A stretch of DNA of 64,000 nt from Streptomyces lasiicapitis (GCF_014646335.1 NZ_BMNG01000008.1:1-64000), one strand, 5' to 3'. Positions 1 through 9,208 are shown, counted from the first letter of the stretch. The notes: generated from the sequence alone by a model not told the origin. Made by a program: numbers and translations.

Positions 1-20
1 CGCCGCCGAACTAATTGTAG

Positions 21-56
21 AGAAAACCCCCGTGCCATTCGGCACGGGGGTTTTCT
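21..56. terminator. Rho-independent terminator hairpin
   Basis: This is a perfect 16-bp inverted repeat (positions 21-36 with 41-56) around the 4-nt loop ATTC. The arms end in A4 on one side and T4 on the other, so it can terminate on either strand. It lies about 40 nt past the stop of the response regulator gene on the minus strand and closes the ABC/two-component operon. Confidence 0.85.
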
Positions 57-96
57 GCGTTCAGGGGCTTTCCGCAGCACAGGGCTTTCGGTGAGA

Positions 97-774
97 TCAG
101 GACGGCCGCACCAGCTTTGTGTCGTACGCCAGAATGACCGCCTGCACCCGGTCCCGCGCACCCGTCTTCGCGAGGATGCGGCCCACATGCGTTTTCACCG
201 TCGACTCCGCGAGGTGCAGGCGGGCAGCGATCTCGGAATTCGTCCAGCCCTGGCCGATGACGGTCAGGATCTGACGCTCGCGGTCCGTCAGAGCCGACAG
301 GAGCGGGTGCTTCCCGGGGTCCGAGGAAGCCTCGGCGTCCGGACCGGCCGGCAAATGGTCGACGAAAGTGTCCAGGAGGCGCCGCGTCAGACGAGGCGCC
401 ACCACCGCGTCGCCCGTCGCCACCGCACGTATCCCGGACAACAGCTCCTCCGGCAGCGCGTCCTTGATGAGGAAACCCGACGCCCCCGCCCGCAGCCCCG
501 CGTACGCGTACTCGTCCAGGTCGAACGTCGTCAGGATCAGGACCCGCGTACTGGAACCCGACGCGACGATGCGCCGCGTGGCCTCGATGCCGTCCATGTC
601 GGGCATGCGGATGTCCATCAGGACCACATCCGGGCGCAGGCCGGACGTCATCCGCACCGCGTCCGTGCCGTTGCCGCCCTCCCCCACCACCGTCATGTCG
701 TCCTGGCTCTCCAGGAGCATGCGGAAGCCGAAGCGCTGCAAAGGCTGGTCGTCGACTATGAGGACGGTCGTCAC
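97..774 (-). CDS. NarL/LuxR-family response regulator
   Basis: 225-aa cytoplasmic transcription factor. The receiver domain (about 1-120) has the acidic pair IVDD near residues 7-9, the phosphorylatable Asp54 in VLMDIRMPDMDG, and the ILTTFD and KDALP switch regions. A LuxR-type helix-turn-helix follows, beginning LTDRERQIL and containing TNSEIAARLHLAESTVKTHV. The start is GTG, sharing the 4-nt overlap GTGA with the stop of the upstream kinase gene, so the two are translationally coupled. The same-strand ABC transporter upstream is the obvious candidate target or signal source. The target genes are not identifiable from sequence. Confidence 0.93.
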   Translation of the reverse strand: MTTVLIVDDQPLQRFGFRMLLESQDDMTVVGEGGNGTDAVRMTSGLRPDVVLMDIRMPDMDGIEATRRIVASGSSTRVLILTTFDLDEYAYAGLRAGASGFLIKDALPEELLSGIRAVATGDAVVAPRLTRRLLDTFVDHLPAGPDAEASSDPGKHPLLSALTDRERQILTVIGQGWTNSEIAARLHLAESTVKTHVGRILAKTGARDRVQAVILAYDTKLVRPS

Positions 775-2072
775 TGAGCGGGTTCCTTAGAAGCGAGGGG
801 AGCGGAGGTGCGGGGGAGGTGGAGGCGGACCTGCCAGCCCTGTTCGGGGTGCGGGCGCGGGCCGGCCTCAAGTGTGCCCGCGTACAACGCGGTTCGTTCA
901 CGCATGCCGGTCAGGCCGCGGCCCGCACCCGCACCTGCACCCGCGTCGGTGGAGGGAGCGCCGCGCGGGCCCGCCCGACCCGTGTCCGTGACCGACACCG
1001 TCACCCCGTCCTCGGCGTACGCGACGTCGACCGTCGCCGTCACCCCCGCCCCCGCGTGCTTCATCGTGTTCGTCAGGGCCTCCTGCACCACGCGGTACAC
1101 CGTGAGTTGCTGGCCCTGGGGCATGGAGTCGGCGTGGCCGTGGAAGGTGCCGCGGACCGGCAGGCCCGCCGCGCGGACGCCGTCGATGAGGCGGTCCAGG
1201 TCGGTGAGGGCGGGCTGCGGGGCGAGTTCGGCGGCCTCGGGTGCCTCCTCGCGCAGTACGTCGAGGAGGCGGCGCAGCTCCGCGAGGGCCTGGCGGCTCG
1301 TGGAGCCGATGGCGTCGAGGGCCTGCGCGGCGCGCTCGGGGGACTTGGCGGCCGCGTACTTGCCGCCGTCGGCGAGGCCCGTGATGACCGACAGGTTGTG
1401 GCCGATGATGTCGTGCATCTCGCGGGCGATGCGGGTGCGTTCGGCGGCGGCCGAAAGGCGTGCCTGCTGGTCGCGTTCCACCTCGAGCTGGTGGGCGCGC
1501 TCGACCAGGGCCCGCGTGTAGTCCTGTCGTGAGCGCACCGCGATGCCGAGGAGGGCGACGATGGCGTACGCCCACACCTGCGGCACGACCTGCTGGTCCC
1601 AACTGCCTCTCGGGAAGCGGATGGAGCCCACGACCACCGGCGCCGTCGTCAGCAGGCCCGCCCACCCCAGCGTCCTCAGCGGGAGCCTCAGTGCGATGTT
1701 GAACAGGACGATGAGCTGGACCAGGGCGACCTGGAGCAGCGCGCCCGTCGCGCTGTTGACCGCGCCGAACCCCACCATCACCGCGAGGACCGTCATCGGC
1801 CTGCTGCGGCGCCACAGCAGCGGCACCGACATGCCGAGGGTCAGGACCAGGATCAGCCAGTCGGGGAGATCGGTGTTGGCGGCGATGTTGCGCCAGCCGT
1901 CGCCCATGTAGTCGATGCCGGCGGCCACCACGAAGAAGCCCGTGAGCAGCACGTCCCAGGCGAGCGGGCGGCGCCGGTCGAAGGCGCGCGCCCGCTCGGT
2001 GAGTTGCTGCAGGTGCCGGGTGAGCGGGTGCGGGTCGTTGGCCACGCCTTCATCCTCGTACACGTCGCACAC
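771..2072 (-). CDS. NarL-system sensor histidine kinase (HisKA_3 type)
   Basis: 433-aa membrane kinase. About five hydrophobic segments lie between residues 37 and 180, with little extracytoplasmic sequence, so it probably senses within or near the membrane. The HisKA_3 dimerisation box RIAREMHDIIGH places the phosphorylated His near residue 220. A C-terminal HATPase_c domain has VVQEALTNTMKHA and GRGLTGMRER motifs. The GTG at 2072 is given; GTG at 2045 also has a Shine-Dalgarno sequence (GAGG, 8 nt) and would remove nine residues. It lies 12 nt after the permease stop and overlaps the response regulator by 4 nt, so the four genes probably form one operon. Confidence 0.9.
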   Translation of the reverse strand: MCDVYEDEGVANDPHPLTRHLQQLTERARAFDRRRPLAWDVLLTGFFVVAAGIDYMGDGWRNIAANTDLPDWLILVLTLGMSVPLLWRRSRPMTVLAVMVGFGAVNSATGALLQVALVQLIVLFNIALRLPLRTLGWAGLLTTAPVVVGSIRFPRGSWDQQVVPQVWAYAIVALLGIAVRSRQDYTRALVERAHQLEVERDQQARLSAAAERTRIAREMHDIIGHNLSVITGLADGGKYAAAKSPERAAQALDAIGSTSRQALAELRRLLDVLREEAPEAAELAPQPALTDLDRLIDGVRAAGLPVRGTFHGHADSMPQGQQLTVYRVVQEALTNTMKHAGAGVTATVDVAYAEDGVTVSVTDTGRAGPRGAPSTDAGAGAGAGRGLTGMRERTALYAGTLEAGPRPHPEQGWQVRLHLPRTSAPLASKEPAQ

Positions 2073-2084
2073 GTACCGAAGACC

Positions 2085-2882
2085 TCATACGTCCCGGCGC
2101 CTGAGCAGCAGTGCTGCCGTCGTGAGGATCGCCGCGGCCCAGAGGGCCAGGGACAGCAGGCCCGCGCCCGGGGCGATCGTGTTCTCGACGCGGGTGATCG
2201 AGCCGAGGGACGAGGAGGCCTGCGCCGGGAAGTACTTGACCGCGGTGTCCACCGCGTCGAGGGGCAGCGTCGTGAGGACCTCCGGCAGGACCAGGACGGC
2301 GCCGACGAACGCGCCGATGCCGCCGGGCACCGAGCGGAGGAGCGCGCCGAGGCCGAGGGCGATCAGGCTCAGGAGGGTGATGGCCGCGGCGCTGCCCGTG
2401 AGGGCGCCGAGGACGCCCGGGTCGGTGAGCGCCAGCTCCTTGTCGGTGCCGCCGAGCCAGATCTGGGCGACCAGGAACGTGACGACGTTCGTGACGAGGG
2501 ACAGCGTGAAGGCGACCGCCGTGAAGACCGCGGCCTTGGACCACAGGACGGGCAGGCGGCGCGGGACCGCGGTCAGGGAGGCGCGGATCATGCCCGTCGC
2601 GTACTCGCCCGCCGTGACCAGGATGCCGAGGACGGCGAGGCAGATCTGGGAGAGCTGGGTGCCGAAGAGGACGAAGACGACCGTGTCGACCTCGGAGTCG
2701 TCGCCGTCGTACGTGCTGCCCATGGTGATGCCGACGGCAAGCACGAGGGCGGTCGCGGTGAGCAGGGTGATCCAAGTGGTGCGCAGCGTCCAGAGTTTGT
2801 GCCACTCCGAGCGCAGGATCCCGGCCGGGGTCAGGCGGTAGGGCTGGGAGGGGGCGGCTGCGGTGGTGTCGGTGGTGGTCAT
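2085..2882 (-). CDS. ABC transporter permease (ABC-2 type)
   Basis: 265-aa integral membrane protein with about six hydrophobic segments. It follows the ABC-2/DUF-type exporter layout: a short cytoplasmic N-terminus with LRSEWHKLWTLRTTW, then paired helices and a C-terminal LLRRRDV. The ATG start at 2882 overlaps the ATPase stop as ATGA, which fixes the start; longer reading in the same frame overlaps the ATPase gene and is not coding. The partner ATPase is immediately upstream. The substrate is unknown; linked two-component systems often respond to cell-envelope-active compounds, which here is inference. Confidence 0.88.
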   Translation of the reverse strand: MTTTDTTAAAPSQPYRLTPAGILRSEWHKLWTLRTTWITLLTATALVLAVGITMGSTYDGDDSEVDTVVFVLFGTQLSQICLAVLGILVTAGEYATGMIRASLTAVPRRLPVLWSKAAVFTAVAFTLSLVTNVVTFLVAQIWLGGTDKELALTDPGVLGALTGSAAAITLLSLIALGLGALLRSVPGGIGAFVGAVLVLPEVLTTLPLDAVDTAVKYFPAQASSSLGSITRVENTIAPGAGLLSLALWAAAILTTAALLLRRRDV

Positions 2883-3817
2883 GCGGCGGCTCCTGCCAGG
2901 GAGGGGCCGGACGTGACGTACTCGACCGAGTCGTGCGTGAGGTCCATGAAGGCCTGCTCCAGGGAGGCGGTCTGCGGGGTGAGTTCGAAGAGGGGGATGG
3001 CGTGGGCGGCGGCGGTGCGGCCGATGTGTTCGGCGTCTGTGCCGCGGACGTCGAGGGTGCCGGGGGTGTCGCTGGTGATGGTCACCGCGGGGCCCGCGAG
3101 CAGCTCTGACAGGTGGGCCGCCGCCGGGGAGACGACCTTCACGGAGCCGGTGCCCGAGTCGCGTACGAAGCGCTCGACGGTGGTGTCCGCGAGCAGTCGG
3201 CCCCTGCCGATGATGATGAGGTGGTCGGCGGTCACCGCCATCTCGCTCATCAGGTGCGACGAGACGAGGACGGTGCGGCCCTCGGCCGCCTGGGCCTTGA
3301 GGAGGTTGCGGATCCACAGCACGCCCTCCGGGTCGAGGCCGTTGACCGGCTCGTCCAGGATGAGGGTGCCGGGGTCGCCGAGGAGGGCGGCCGCGATGCC
3401 GAGGCGCTGGCCCATGCCGAGCGAGAAGCCCTTCACGCGGCGACCCGCGACGTCCGTGAGGCCGGTCGTGTCCAGGACGTCCCGGACGCGCGAGGCCGGG
3501 ATGCCGTGGGTGTGCGCGAGCGCCATCAGGTGGTGGTACGCGGAGCGGCCCGGGTGGATGGAGCGGGCCTCCAGGAGCGCGCCGACCTGTGTCAGGGGCG
3601 CGCTGTGCGCGGTGTACGCGCGGCCGCCGACGGTGCAGCGCCCGGCCGTCGGCGCGTCAAGGCCGAGGAGCATCCGCATGGTCGTGGACTTGCCGGCGCC
3701 GTTGGGGCCGAGGAAGCCGGTGACGGTGCCGGGGCGGACCTCGAAGGTGAGGTCGTCGACGGCGGTCTTGGGGCGCTTGCCGCCGTAGCGTTTGGTGAGT
3801 CCGTGTGCCCGAATCAT
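2879..3817 (-). CDS. ABC transporter ATP-binding protein (BcrA/DrrA-like)
   Basis: 312-aa nucleotide-binding subunit. Walker A is FLGPNGAGKST (about 36-46), the signature motif is FSLGMGQRLGIA, Walker B is LILDEPVNGLDPEG, and the H-loop is VSSHLMSEM. A C-terminal extension of about 100 residues is typical of DrrA/BcrA-type exporters. The start is ATG at 3817; upstream in-frame sequence has no domain and runs into the divergent GNAT gene. It is the first gene of the probable four-gene operon. A 163-bp divergent gap to the GNAT gene should carry the promoter; I see no clear operator in it. Confidence 0.92.
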   Translation of the reverse strand: MIRAHGLTKRYGGKRPKTAVDDLTFEVRPGTVTGFLGPNGAGKSTTMRMLLGLDAPTAGRCTVGGRAYTAHSAPLTQVGALLEARSIHPGRSAYHHLMALAHTHGIPASRVRDVLDTTGLTDVAGRRVKGFSLGMGQRLGIAAALLGDPGTLILDEPVNGLDPEGVLWIRNLLKAQAAEGRTVLVSSHLMSEMAVTADHLIIIGRGRLLADTTVERFVRDSGTGSVKVVSPAAAHLSELLAGPAVTITSDTPGTLDVRGTDAEHIGRTAAAHAIPLFELTPQTASLEQAFMDLTHDSVEYVTSGPSLAGAAA

Positions 3818-3980
3818 GGGTCGATCGTCGCGGCGGGGCGGGGGCGGGCGCGTCGGACCGGGGTCTCTTCGTCGGGCGGCGGGTAGTACCGGGGTACGAC
3901 GGGGGCACGGCCGGTGGTACGACGCCGGGGTGCGGGTGAATTGCGTTGCGTGCTGCCGGTCCGCCACCCAAGATCGGTGT

Positions 3981-4547
3981 ATGGAACACCTCATACGCCC
4001 CGTGCGCGCCGACGAATGGCAGAAGGTCCGTGACCTGCGACTCCTCGCCCTGCGGGACCCGGCGGCCCCGGTCGCCTTCTTGGAGACGTACGAGAACGCC
4101 GCCGCGCGGACCGACACCTTCTGGCAGGAGCGTGCCGAGGGGGCGGCCGCGCCGGGCGGGTCCGTGCGGCAGTTCATCGCCGAGGGGCCGGACGGCGGCT
4201 GGGCGGGCTCGGTGACCGTGCTGATCGAGGAGCCGGGTACGCAGGGTGCGCTCGGCGGTGGCGTCCTGGTGCGGCAGGCGCACCTCGTGGGGGTCTTCGT
4301 GCGGGCCGAGCACCGGGGTACGGGGGTCACCGAGGCGCTGTTCTCGGCGGCGGTCGACTGGGCGCGGGCGCCGGAGGGCGAGGGGGCCGGGGTCGAGCGG
4401 GTGCGGCTCTATGTGCACGAGGGCAATCCGCGCGCGGAGGCGTTCTACCGGAAGTTCGGGTTCGTACCGAGCGGGGAGGTCGCGCCCGTGCCCGGGGATC
4501 CGGGGGCGCGGGAGCGGGAGATGGTGCTCGAGCGGTCGGGCGCCTGA
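3981..4547 (+). CDS. GNAT-family N-acetyltransferase
   Basis: 188-aa acetyl-CoA-dependent acyltransferase of the single-domain GNAT fold. It begins MEHLIRPVRADEW and carries the core beta4 and loop A (GVFVRAEHRGTGVTEALF, close to the R/Q-x-x-G-x-G/A acetyl-CoA motif). The C-terminal NPRAEAFYRKFGFVPSGE motif is typical of the fold. The ATG at 3981 opens the first recognisable domain residue; longer in-frame starts extend into the divergent promoter region. The acceptor substrate cannot be inferred. It converges on the type IV secretion-like cluster. Confidence 0.88.
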   Translation: MEHLIRPVRADEWQKVRDLRLLALRDPAAPVAFLETYENAAARTDTFWQERAEGAAAPGGSVRQFIAEGPDGGWAGSVTVLIEEPGTQGALGGGVLVRQAHLVGVFVRAEHRGTGVTEALFSAAVDWARAPEGEGAGVERVRLYVHEGNPRAEAFYRKFGFVPSGEVAPVPGDPGAREREMVLERSGA

Positions 4548-4625
4548 CCACCTGGTGTCCTTGACCTCTTCGCGGGCTGGATAGAACGCTCGTTTTAGTC
4601 AGAACAGATAGTCGGCGGTCGGCGG

Positions 4626-6200
4626 TCAGCCGGTCAGTTCGTCGTGCGGCCAGCGCGCTCGGCCCTGCTCGCGGGAGCGGAGCAGGGCCAGCGTGGGCAT
4701 GCCCCGCTCGGCTCCGCCGGCGAGCAGCTCCGGCAGTTGCGGGAGCGGGGCGACCGCCGCCACGTCGTCGAGGACGAGCGTGACTGGTGGGTCGAGCCGA
4801 CCGGAGGATGACCGTTCGGCCATGCGCCGGCCGTGCTCGACCACGCTGGAGGCGAGTGCCGTCAGGAGCGGCATGGCGCCGGGGTTGGTCTTGGGGTCCT
4901 CGATCGCCTCACCCACCACGAAGAGCGTGCCCCCTTCATCGATGAAGGAATCCAGGGTGAGGGCGTCGGTTCGGTTCGGTGTGCAGGACTCGCGTACGTT
5001 CACCGTGAACAGGGCGGCGAGGGCGCGGGCCGTCAACTCCTGTGCGATGTCCCGGCGTTCGGTGTGCGCGGTGAGGGCCGACTCCAGCTCGCCCGCCGCG
5101 CCCGAGGCCGCCTTGGGGTGCGTGCGCAGGACGCGGACGGCGTCCTGGACCTGGGTGCCCTGGGCCCAGCGGTGTACGTGTTTGATGTTGCGGCCGTCGA
5201 CCGCGGCGGCGTGCAGGAAGCTGCGGAGCAGGGTTTCGGCGGTGTCGGCCACCGCGGTGTCCAGCTTGGCGCTCGGCCTTATCGGGGCGAGGAGGGATCT
5301 CGCCCGATGGGCGGCCGTGGTGTTGTCCTCGCAGCCGGTGGTGGGGGGCCAGTGGAGGCGGGCCGGGGTGTCGCAGAGGTGCGAGGGGTCGTAGACCAGG
5401 ACGGGGCCGAGCTTCGCCCGCGCGTCCTTCGTCTCCTCCCACAGGGTGGGGTCCGAGGTGATGACCAGGGCGGCGGACTCCGCGTCCGCGATGGCCTGGG
5501 CTGCCAGGGGGCGGCGGGTTTCGGGGGTGCCCAGGACCAGGGGGGTACGGGGGGTGGGGACCGTCGGAGTCTTGTCCAGGGGGACCGTGGCGGGCGCCGG
5601 GGCGAGGGTTTCCACCGGGGCGTCGACCTCGGCGTCCGCGGCGGCAGCGGGAGCGGGAGCGGGAGCGGGAGCAGTCTCCTCACGTGGAGGAGACTCACGT
5701 ACGACAGGTGCCGGGTCCGCCTTCTCCTGGGTCGGAACCTCCTGGGCCGGAGCCTCCCGGTCCCTCGGCTTCGCGGCTTCCGCGCGGCGGGCTCTGCGTA
5801 CCGCTCTGAAGCGTGTGACCGTCCCCATGACGAAGACCGTGAGGACGATGAGGACCATGACCTGGCCGATGAGGAAGCCCCAGAGCAGGCCGTAGCCGGA
5901 GAGCTGGGTGGCGGGGGTGTCGGGCCAGGCGCCGGCGACGTCGTGCGGCTGCTGGGCGAGGTGGCGTACGGCGGGCGGTGTCTTGCCGAAGGTGACGCCC
6001 TCGGGCCACTCGCCGTGCGCCCACCAGGCGCCGATGCCCGTGGACGACCAGATCAGGACGACCATGCCGAGCACGAAGGCGAGGCCGCCGACGAGCAGAC
6101 CGTCCGGCACGCCGCCGCGCCCGCCCGTGCCCTGACCGCCGCCGGAGCCCTGCCCGGAGCCCTGACCGCCCGGACCCTGCCCGCGCCGTTCCCGCCCCAT
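4626..6200 (-). CDS. VirD4/TraG-like membrane protein with degenerate Walker A
   Basis: 524 aa. The N-terminus is Gly/Gln-rich, followed by two transmembrane segments (about 33-53 and 107-128), a long charged Ala/Pro/Glu linker, and then a C-terminal domain resembling type IV coupling proteins. The domain has a good Walker B region (TLVLDDVAAVAPLPQLPELLAGGA, split here as motif LVLDD) followed by the RGMPTLALLRSREQ pattern. The expected GxxGxGK[ST] is replaced by LGTPETRRP, with no Lys, so ATP hydrolysis is doubtful. It starts one nucleotide after the stop of the VirB4-like gene and is last in the operon. It may be a scaffold or a substrate receptor rather than a motor. Confidence 0.7.
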   Translation of the reverse strand: MGRERRGQGPGGQGSGQGSGGGQGTGGRGGVPDGLLVGGLAFVLGMVVLIWSSTGIGAWWAHGEWPEGVTFGKTPPAVRHLAQQPHDVAGAWPDTPATQLSGYGLLWGFLIGQVMVLIVLTVFVMGTVTRFRAVRRARRAEAAKPRDREAPAQEVPTQEKADPAPVVRESPPREETAPAPAPAPAAAADAEVDAPVETLAPAPATVPLDKTPTVPTPRTPLVLGTPETRRPLAAQAIADAESAALVITSDPTLWEETKDARAKLGPVLVYDPSHLCDTPARLHWPPTTGCEDNTTAAHRARSLLAPIRPSAKLDTAVADTAETLLRSFLHAAAVDGRNIKHVHRWAQGTQVQDAVRVLRTHPKAASGAAGELESALTAHTERRDIAQELTARALAALFTVNVRESCTPNRTDALTLDSFIDEGGTLFVVGEAIEDPKTNPGAMPLLTALASSVVEHGRRMAERSSSGRLDPPVTLVLDDVAAVAPLPQLPELLAGGAERGMPTLALLRSREQGRARWPHDELTG

Positions 6201-6201
6201 G

Positions 6202-7620
6202 TCAGGCCACCGTCGACCGGGAGCCGGCGGGTCCGTCGCCCATCTGCTGTTCCATGTACGCGGCCCTTTCCTCCGCCTCCCGTTCGGCCGCCGCGAGCGC
6301 GTCGTCGGCGAGGTCGCTCGTGGACTCCGTCATGGCGCGGTCGGTGAAGACCAGGGGGCGTTCCGTGTCCGTGATCAGGTGCTTCACCACTTGGACGTTG
6401 CCGTTGACGTCCCAGACGGCGATGCCGGGGGTCAGCGTGGGGATGATCTCGACGGCCCAGCGGGGCAGGCCGAGGACGCGGCCTGTGGCGCGGGCCTCGT
6501 CGGCCTTCTGGGCGTAGATGGTGCGGGTGGACGCCATCTTCAGGATGGCGGCGGCTTCCTTCGCGGCGGCGCCGTCGACGACGTCGGAGAGGTGGTGGAC
6601 GACGGCGACGAACGACAGACCCAGGCGGCGGCCGAACTTCAGCAGGCGCTGGAACAGCTGCGCCACGAAGGGCGAGTTGATGATGTGCCAGGCCTCCTCG
6701 ACGAGGAAGATGCGCTTCTTCCGATCGGGGCGGATCCAGGTGTGCTCCAGCCATACGCCGACGATCGCCATGAGGATGGGCATGGCGATGGAGTTGCGGT
6801 CGATGTGGGAGAGGTCGAAGACGGTGAGCGGGGCGTCCAGGTCGATGCCGACGGTCGTGGGGCCGTCGAACATGCCGCGCAGGTCGCCGTCGACGAGGCG
6901 GTCGAGGACCAGGGCCACGTCCAGGCCCCAGGCCCGGACGTCGTCTATGGCGACGTTCATCGCCTCGGCCGACTCAGGCTCGGGGTGGCGCAGTTGCTCG
7001 ACGATGTCGGTGAGGACGGGCTGGCGGTCGACGATGGTCTCGTTGACGTAGGCGTGCGCGACCTTGAGGGCGAAGCCGGAGCGCTCGTCCAGGCCGTGGC
7101 CCATCGCGACCTCGATGATCGTACGGAGCAGCGCGAGCTGGCCCGTTGTCGTGATCGCCGGGTCGAGGGGGTTGAGGCGGATGCCCATGTCGAGGGCGGC
7201 GGTCGGGTCGAGCCGGATGGGCGTGATGCCGAGCTCCTGCGCGATGAGGTTCCACTCGCCGACGCCGTCCTCGCCCTGTGCGTCGAGGACGACGACCTGG
7301 CGGTCCTTGAACCTCAACTGCCGCAGGACGTACGTCTTCTCCAGGGCCGACTTGCCGTTGCCGGACTCGCCGAGGACCAGCCAGTGCGGGGCCGGGAGCT
7401 GCTGGCCGTACAGCTGGAACGGGTCGTAGATGTAGCCCTTGCCGGAGTACACCTCGCGGCCGATGATCACGCCCGAGTCGCCGAGGCCGGGCGCTGCCGT
7501 CGGCAGATAGACCGCCTGGGCCTGCCCCGTCGACGTACGCACCGGCAGGCGGGTCGTCTCGACCTTTCCGAAGAGGAAGGACGTGAACGTGTCCGTGAGG
7601 ACGGTCAGCGGGTCCCGCAT
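6202..7620 (-). CDS. VirB4-like type IV secretion ATPase
   Basis: 472-aa AAA+/RecA-like ATPase. Walker A is LGESGNGKSALEKTY, Walker B is RIFLVEEAW, and the downstream FGRRLGLSFVAVVHHLSD matches the VirB4/TraC C-terminal motor. About 470 residues corresponds to the motor half only; full VirB4 proteins are near 800. The missing N-terminal half seems to be carried by the preceding gene, so VirB4 may be split into two polypeptides. The ATG at 7620 follows a 28-nt gap. It is predicted to act at the inner face of the membrane, powering assembly or export by the secretion-like complex. Confidence 0.82.
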   Translation of the reverse strand: MRDPLTVLTDTFTSFLFGKVETTRLPVRTSTGQAQAVYLPTAAPGLGDSGVIIGREVYSGKGYIYDPFQLYGQQLPAPHWLVLGESGNGKSALEKTYVLRQLRFKDRQVVVLDAQGEDGVGEWNLIAQELGITPIRLDPTAALDMGIRLNPLDPAITTTGQLALLRTIIEVAMGHGLDERSGFALKVAHAYVNETIVDRQPVLTDIVEQLRHPEPESAEAMNVAIDDVRAWGLDVALVLDRLVDGDLRGMFDGPTTVGIDLDAPLTVFDLSHIDRNSIAMPILMAIVGVWLEHTWIRPDRKKRIFLVEEAWHIINSPFVAQLFQRLLKFGRRLGLSFVAVVHHLSDVVDGAAAKEAAAILKMASTRTIYAQKADEARATGRVLGLPRWAVEIIPTLTPGIAVWDVNGNVQVVKHLITDTERPLVFTDRAMTESTSDLADDALAAAEREAEERAAYMEQQMGDGPAGSRSTVA

Positions 7621-7648
7621 CGCACCTTCACACCCCTACCGTTGTGGT

Positions 7649-9208
7649 TCATCGCCGGATGCCGGTAGCGAACGGCAGCGTGTTCACAAATGCCCGGTGG
7701 TGCTCGCGGTCGCACCACTCCAGCTTCAGATACGACTTTCCGGCCGATGCCCTTATCGTCCGCTTGTCGCGGGCGAGGGCCTCGGGGGAGCGGGACGACA
7801 CCGTGATGTAGCCGACGAGGTTGACGCCGGCGGCGCCGCTGGCCAGGTCCTCGCCGCGCTGGTCGAGGCGGGAGTGCGAGGCGATGTCGCGGGGGTCGAC
7901 GGTGCGGTTCATCTTGGCCTGACGGCTGGCCTCCGCCTCGTCGTTGGTCTTCTCCGTGAGCATCCGCTCGATGGCGACCTCGGTGGGCTCCAGGTCCATG
8001 GTGACGGCGACGGTGCGGATGACGTCGGGGGTGTGGACCAGGAGGGGCGCGAGGAAGTTCACGCCGACCGGGGTCATCGGCCACTCCTTCACCCAGGCCG
8101 TGGCGTGGCACCAGGGGGCGCGCGTTGTGGACTCGCGGGTTTTCGCCTGGAGGTAGGTGGGCTCCATCGCGTCGAGCTCGGCGGGCCAGGCGTTGCGCTT
8201 GGTCATGGCCTGGATGTGGTCGATGGGGTGGTCGGGGTCGTACATGGAGTGCACGAGGGAGGCGAGGCGGCCCTGGCCGAGGGGCTGGCGGACGCGGATG
8301 TCGGCTTCCTGGAGGCGGGAGCAGATGTCGGTCAGCTCACGGGCCATGACGACGGCGAGCCCGGCGTCCTTGTCGAGCCTTTTCCCGCCCTGCGGGCGCG
8401 AGGCGCGGGCCATGGCCTGGGCCTCGGCGGCGAGGTCGCGGGAGTAGTGCATGCAGGCGATGAGGTAGGCGCGGTGCTGCTCGCTGGAGGTGGACACCAT
8501 CGACTGGAGCTGTTCGTAGGAGTGCTGGATCCAGGGCAGCGAGCGGTCGTCGCCGCGGTTGTAGACGTCCTTGGCGTGCGCGTCGGGGTCGGCGGGCAGC
8601 GTACGCGCGAGCATCTGAAGGCGCGTCACGAAGCCGTCGCCGTTGGCGACATGCTTGAGGAGCGTGCCGAAGCGGTCGACGAGGGCCTCCTGGTCCTCGC
8701 TGTCGCGCAGGCCGACGCCGGGGCCCTCGATCTCGATGGCGGCGGTGACGGTGCGCCGGTCGGCGTGCAGGAGCACGGCGATCTCGTCGGGGCCGAAGGG
8801 CGCGGCCAGCCAGTTGATGCGGCCGATGCCGGGCGGCGGGCCGACCTCGACCTCGCGGCCGTCGAGGCGTACGCCCGCTTCGGCGGCGGTCGAACGGTAG
8901 GCGGTGCCGTGCCGCAGGGACCGCTTGTAGCTGCGGTTGATCTCGAACCACTTGTAGAGCGTGCGCTGTTTGTACGGGAGGTACACCGCGCCGATGGCCA
9001 GCAGCGGGAAGCCCATGAGCAGCAGGATGCGCGGGAAGAGGTAGGGCACGAAGATGCCGCACATCATGCCGAGGAACGCCCCGGCGATGATCAGGGCGAT
9101 CTCGCCGGTCTCGCGGTTGCGGCCGATGATGGCGTTCGGCCGGGCGCGGCCGATCAGATAGGTGCGGCGGGGCGTGACCGGTGGGGACACATGGGACTGG
9201 GTCGTCAA
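7649..9208 (-). CDS. PrgI/SCO6880-family type IV secretion protein
   Basis: 519 aa. Two adjacent transmembrane segments lie near the N-terminus (about 37-78: LIIAGAFLGMMCGIFVPYLF and a second), matching PrgI/VirB3-like proteins. A long soluble region follows with LHADRRTVTAAIEIEGPG, similar in position to the VirB4 N-terminal domain. I read it as VirB3 fused to the non-motor half of VirB4; this is inference from architecture. The start is TTG at 9208, inside a TTGA overlap with the stop of the preceding gene, showing translational coupling. It is the middle gene of the cluster. Confidence 0.75.
   Translation of the reverse strand: MTTQSHVSPPVTPRRTYLIGRARPNAIIGRNRETGEIALIIAGAFLGMMCGIFVPYLFPRILLLMGFPLLAIGAVYLPYKQRTLYKWFEINRSYKRSLRHGTAYRSTAAEAGVRLDGREVEVGPPPGIGRINWLAAPFGPDEIAVLLHADRRTVTAAIEIEGPGVGLRDSEDQEALVDRFGTLLKHVANGDGFVTRLQMLARTLPADPDAHAKDVYNRGDDRSLPWIQHSYEQLQSMVSTSSEQHRAYLIACMHYSRDLAAEAQAMARASRPQGGKRLDKDAGLAVVMARELTDICSRLQEADIRVRQPLGQGRLASLVHSMYDPDHPIDHIQAMTKRNAWPAELDAMEPTYLQAKTRESTTRAPWCHATAWVKEWPMTPVGVNFLAPLLVHTPDVIRTVAVTMDLEPTEVAIERMLTEKTNDEAEASRQAKMNRTVDPRDIASHSRLDQRGEDLASGAAGVNLVGYITVSSRSPEALARDKRTIRASAGKSYLKLEWCDREHHRAFVNTLPFATGIRR

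Noticed and set aside
2004..3788. Long plus-strand open frame opposite the ABC transporter and kinase genes.
   Set aside because: It is an antisense shadow typical of high-GC DNA; its product is Arg/Gly/Asp-rich with no domain, while the minus-strand genes have full motifs.
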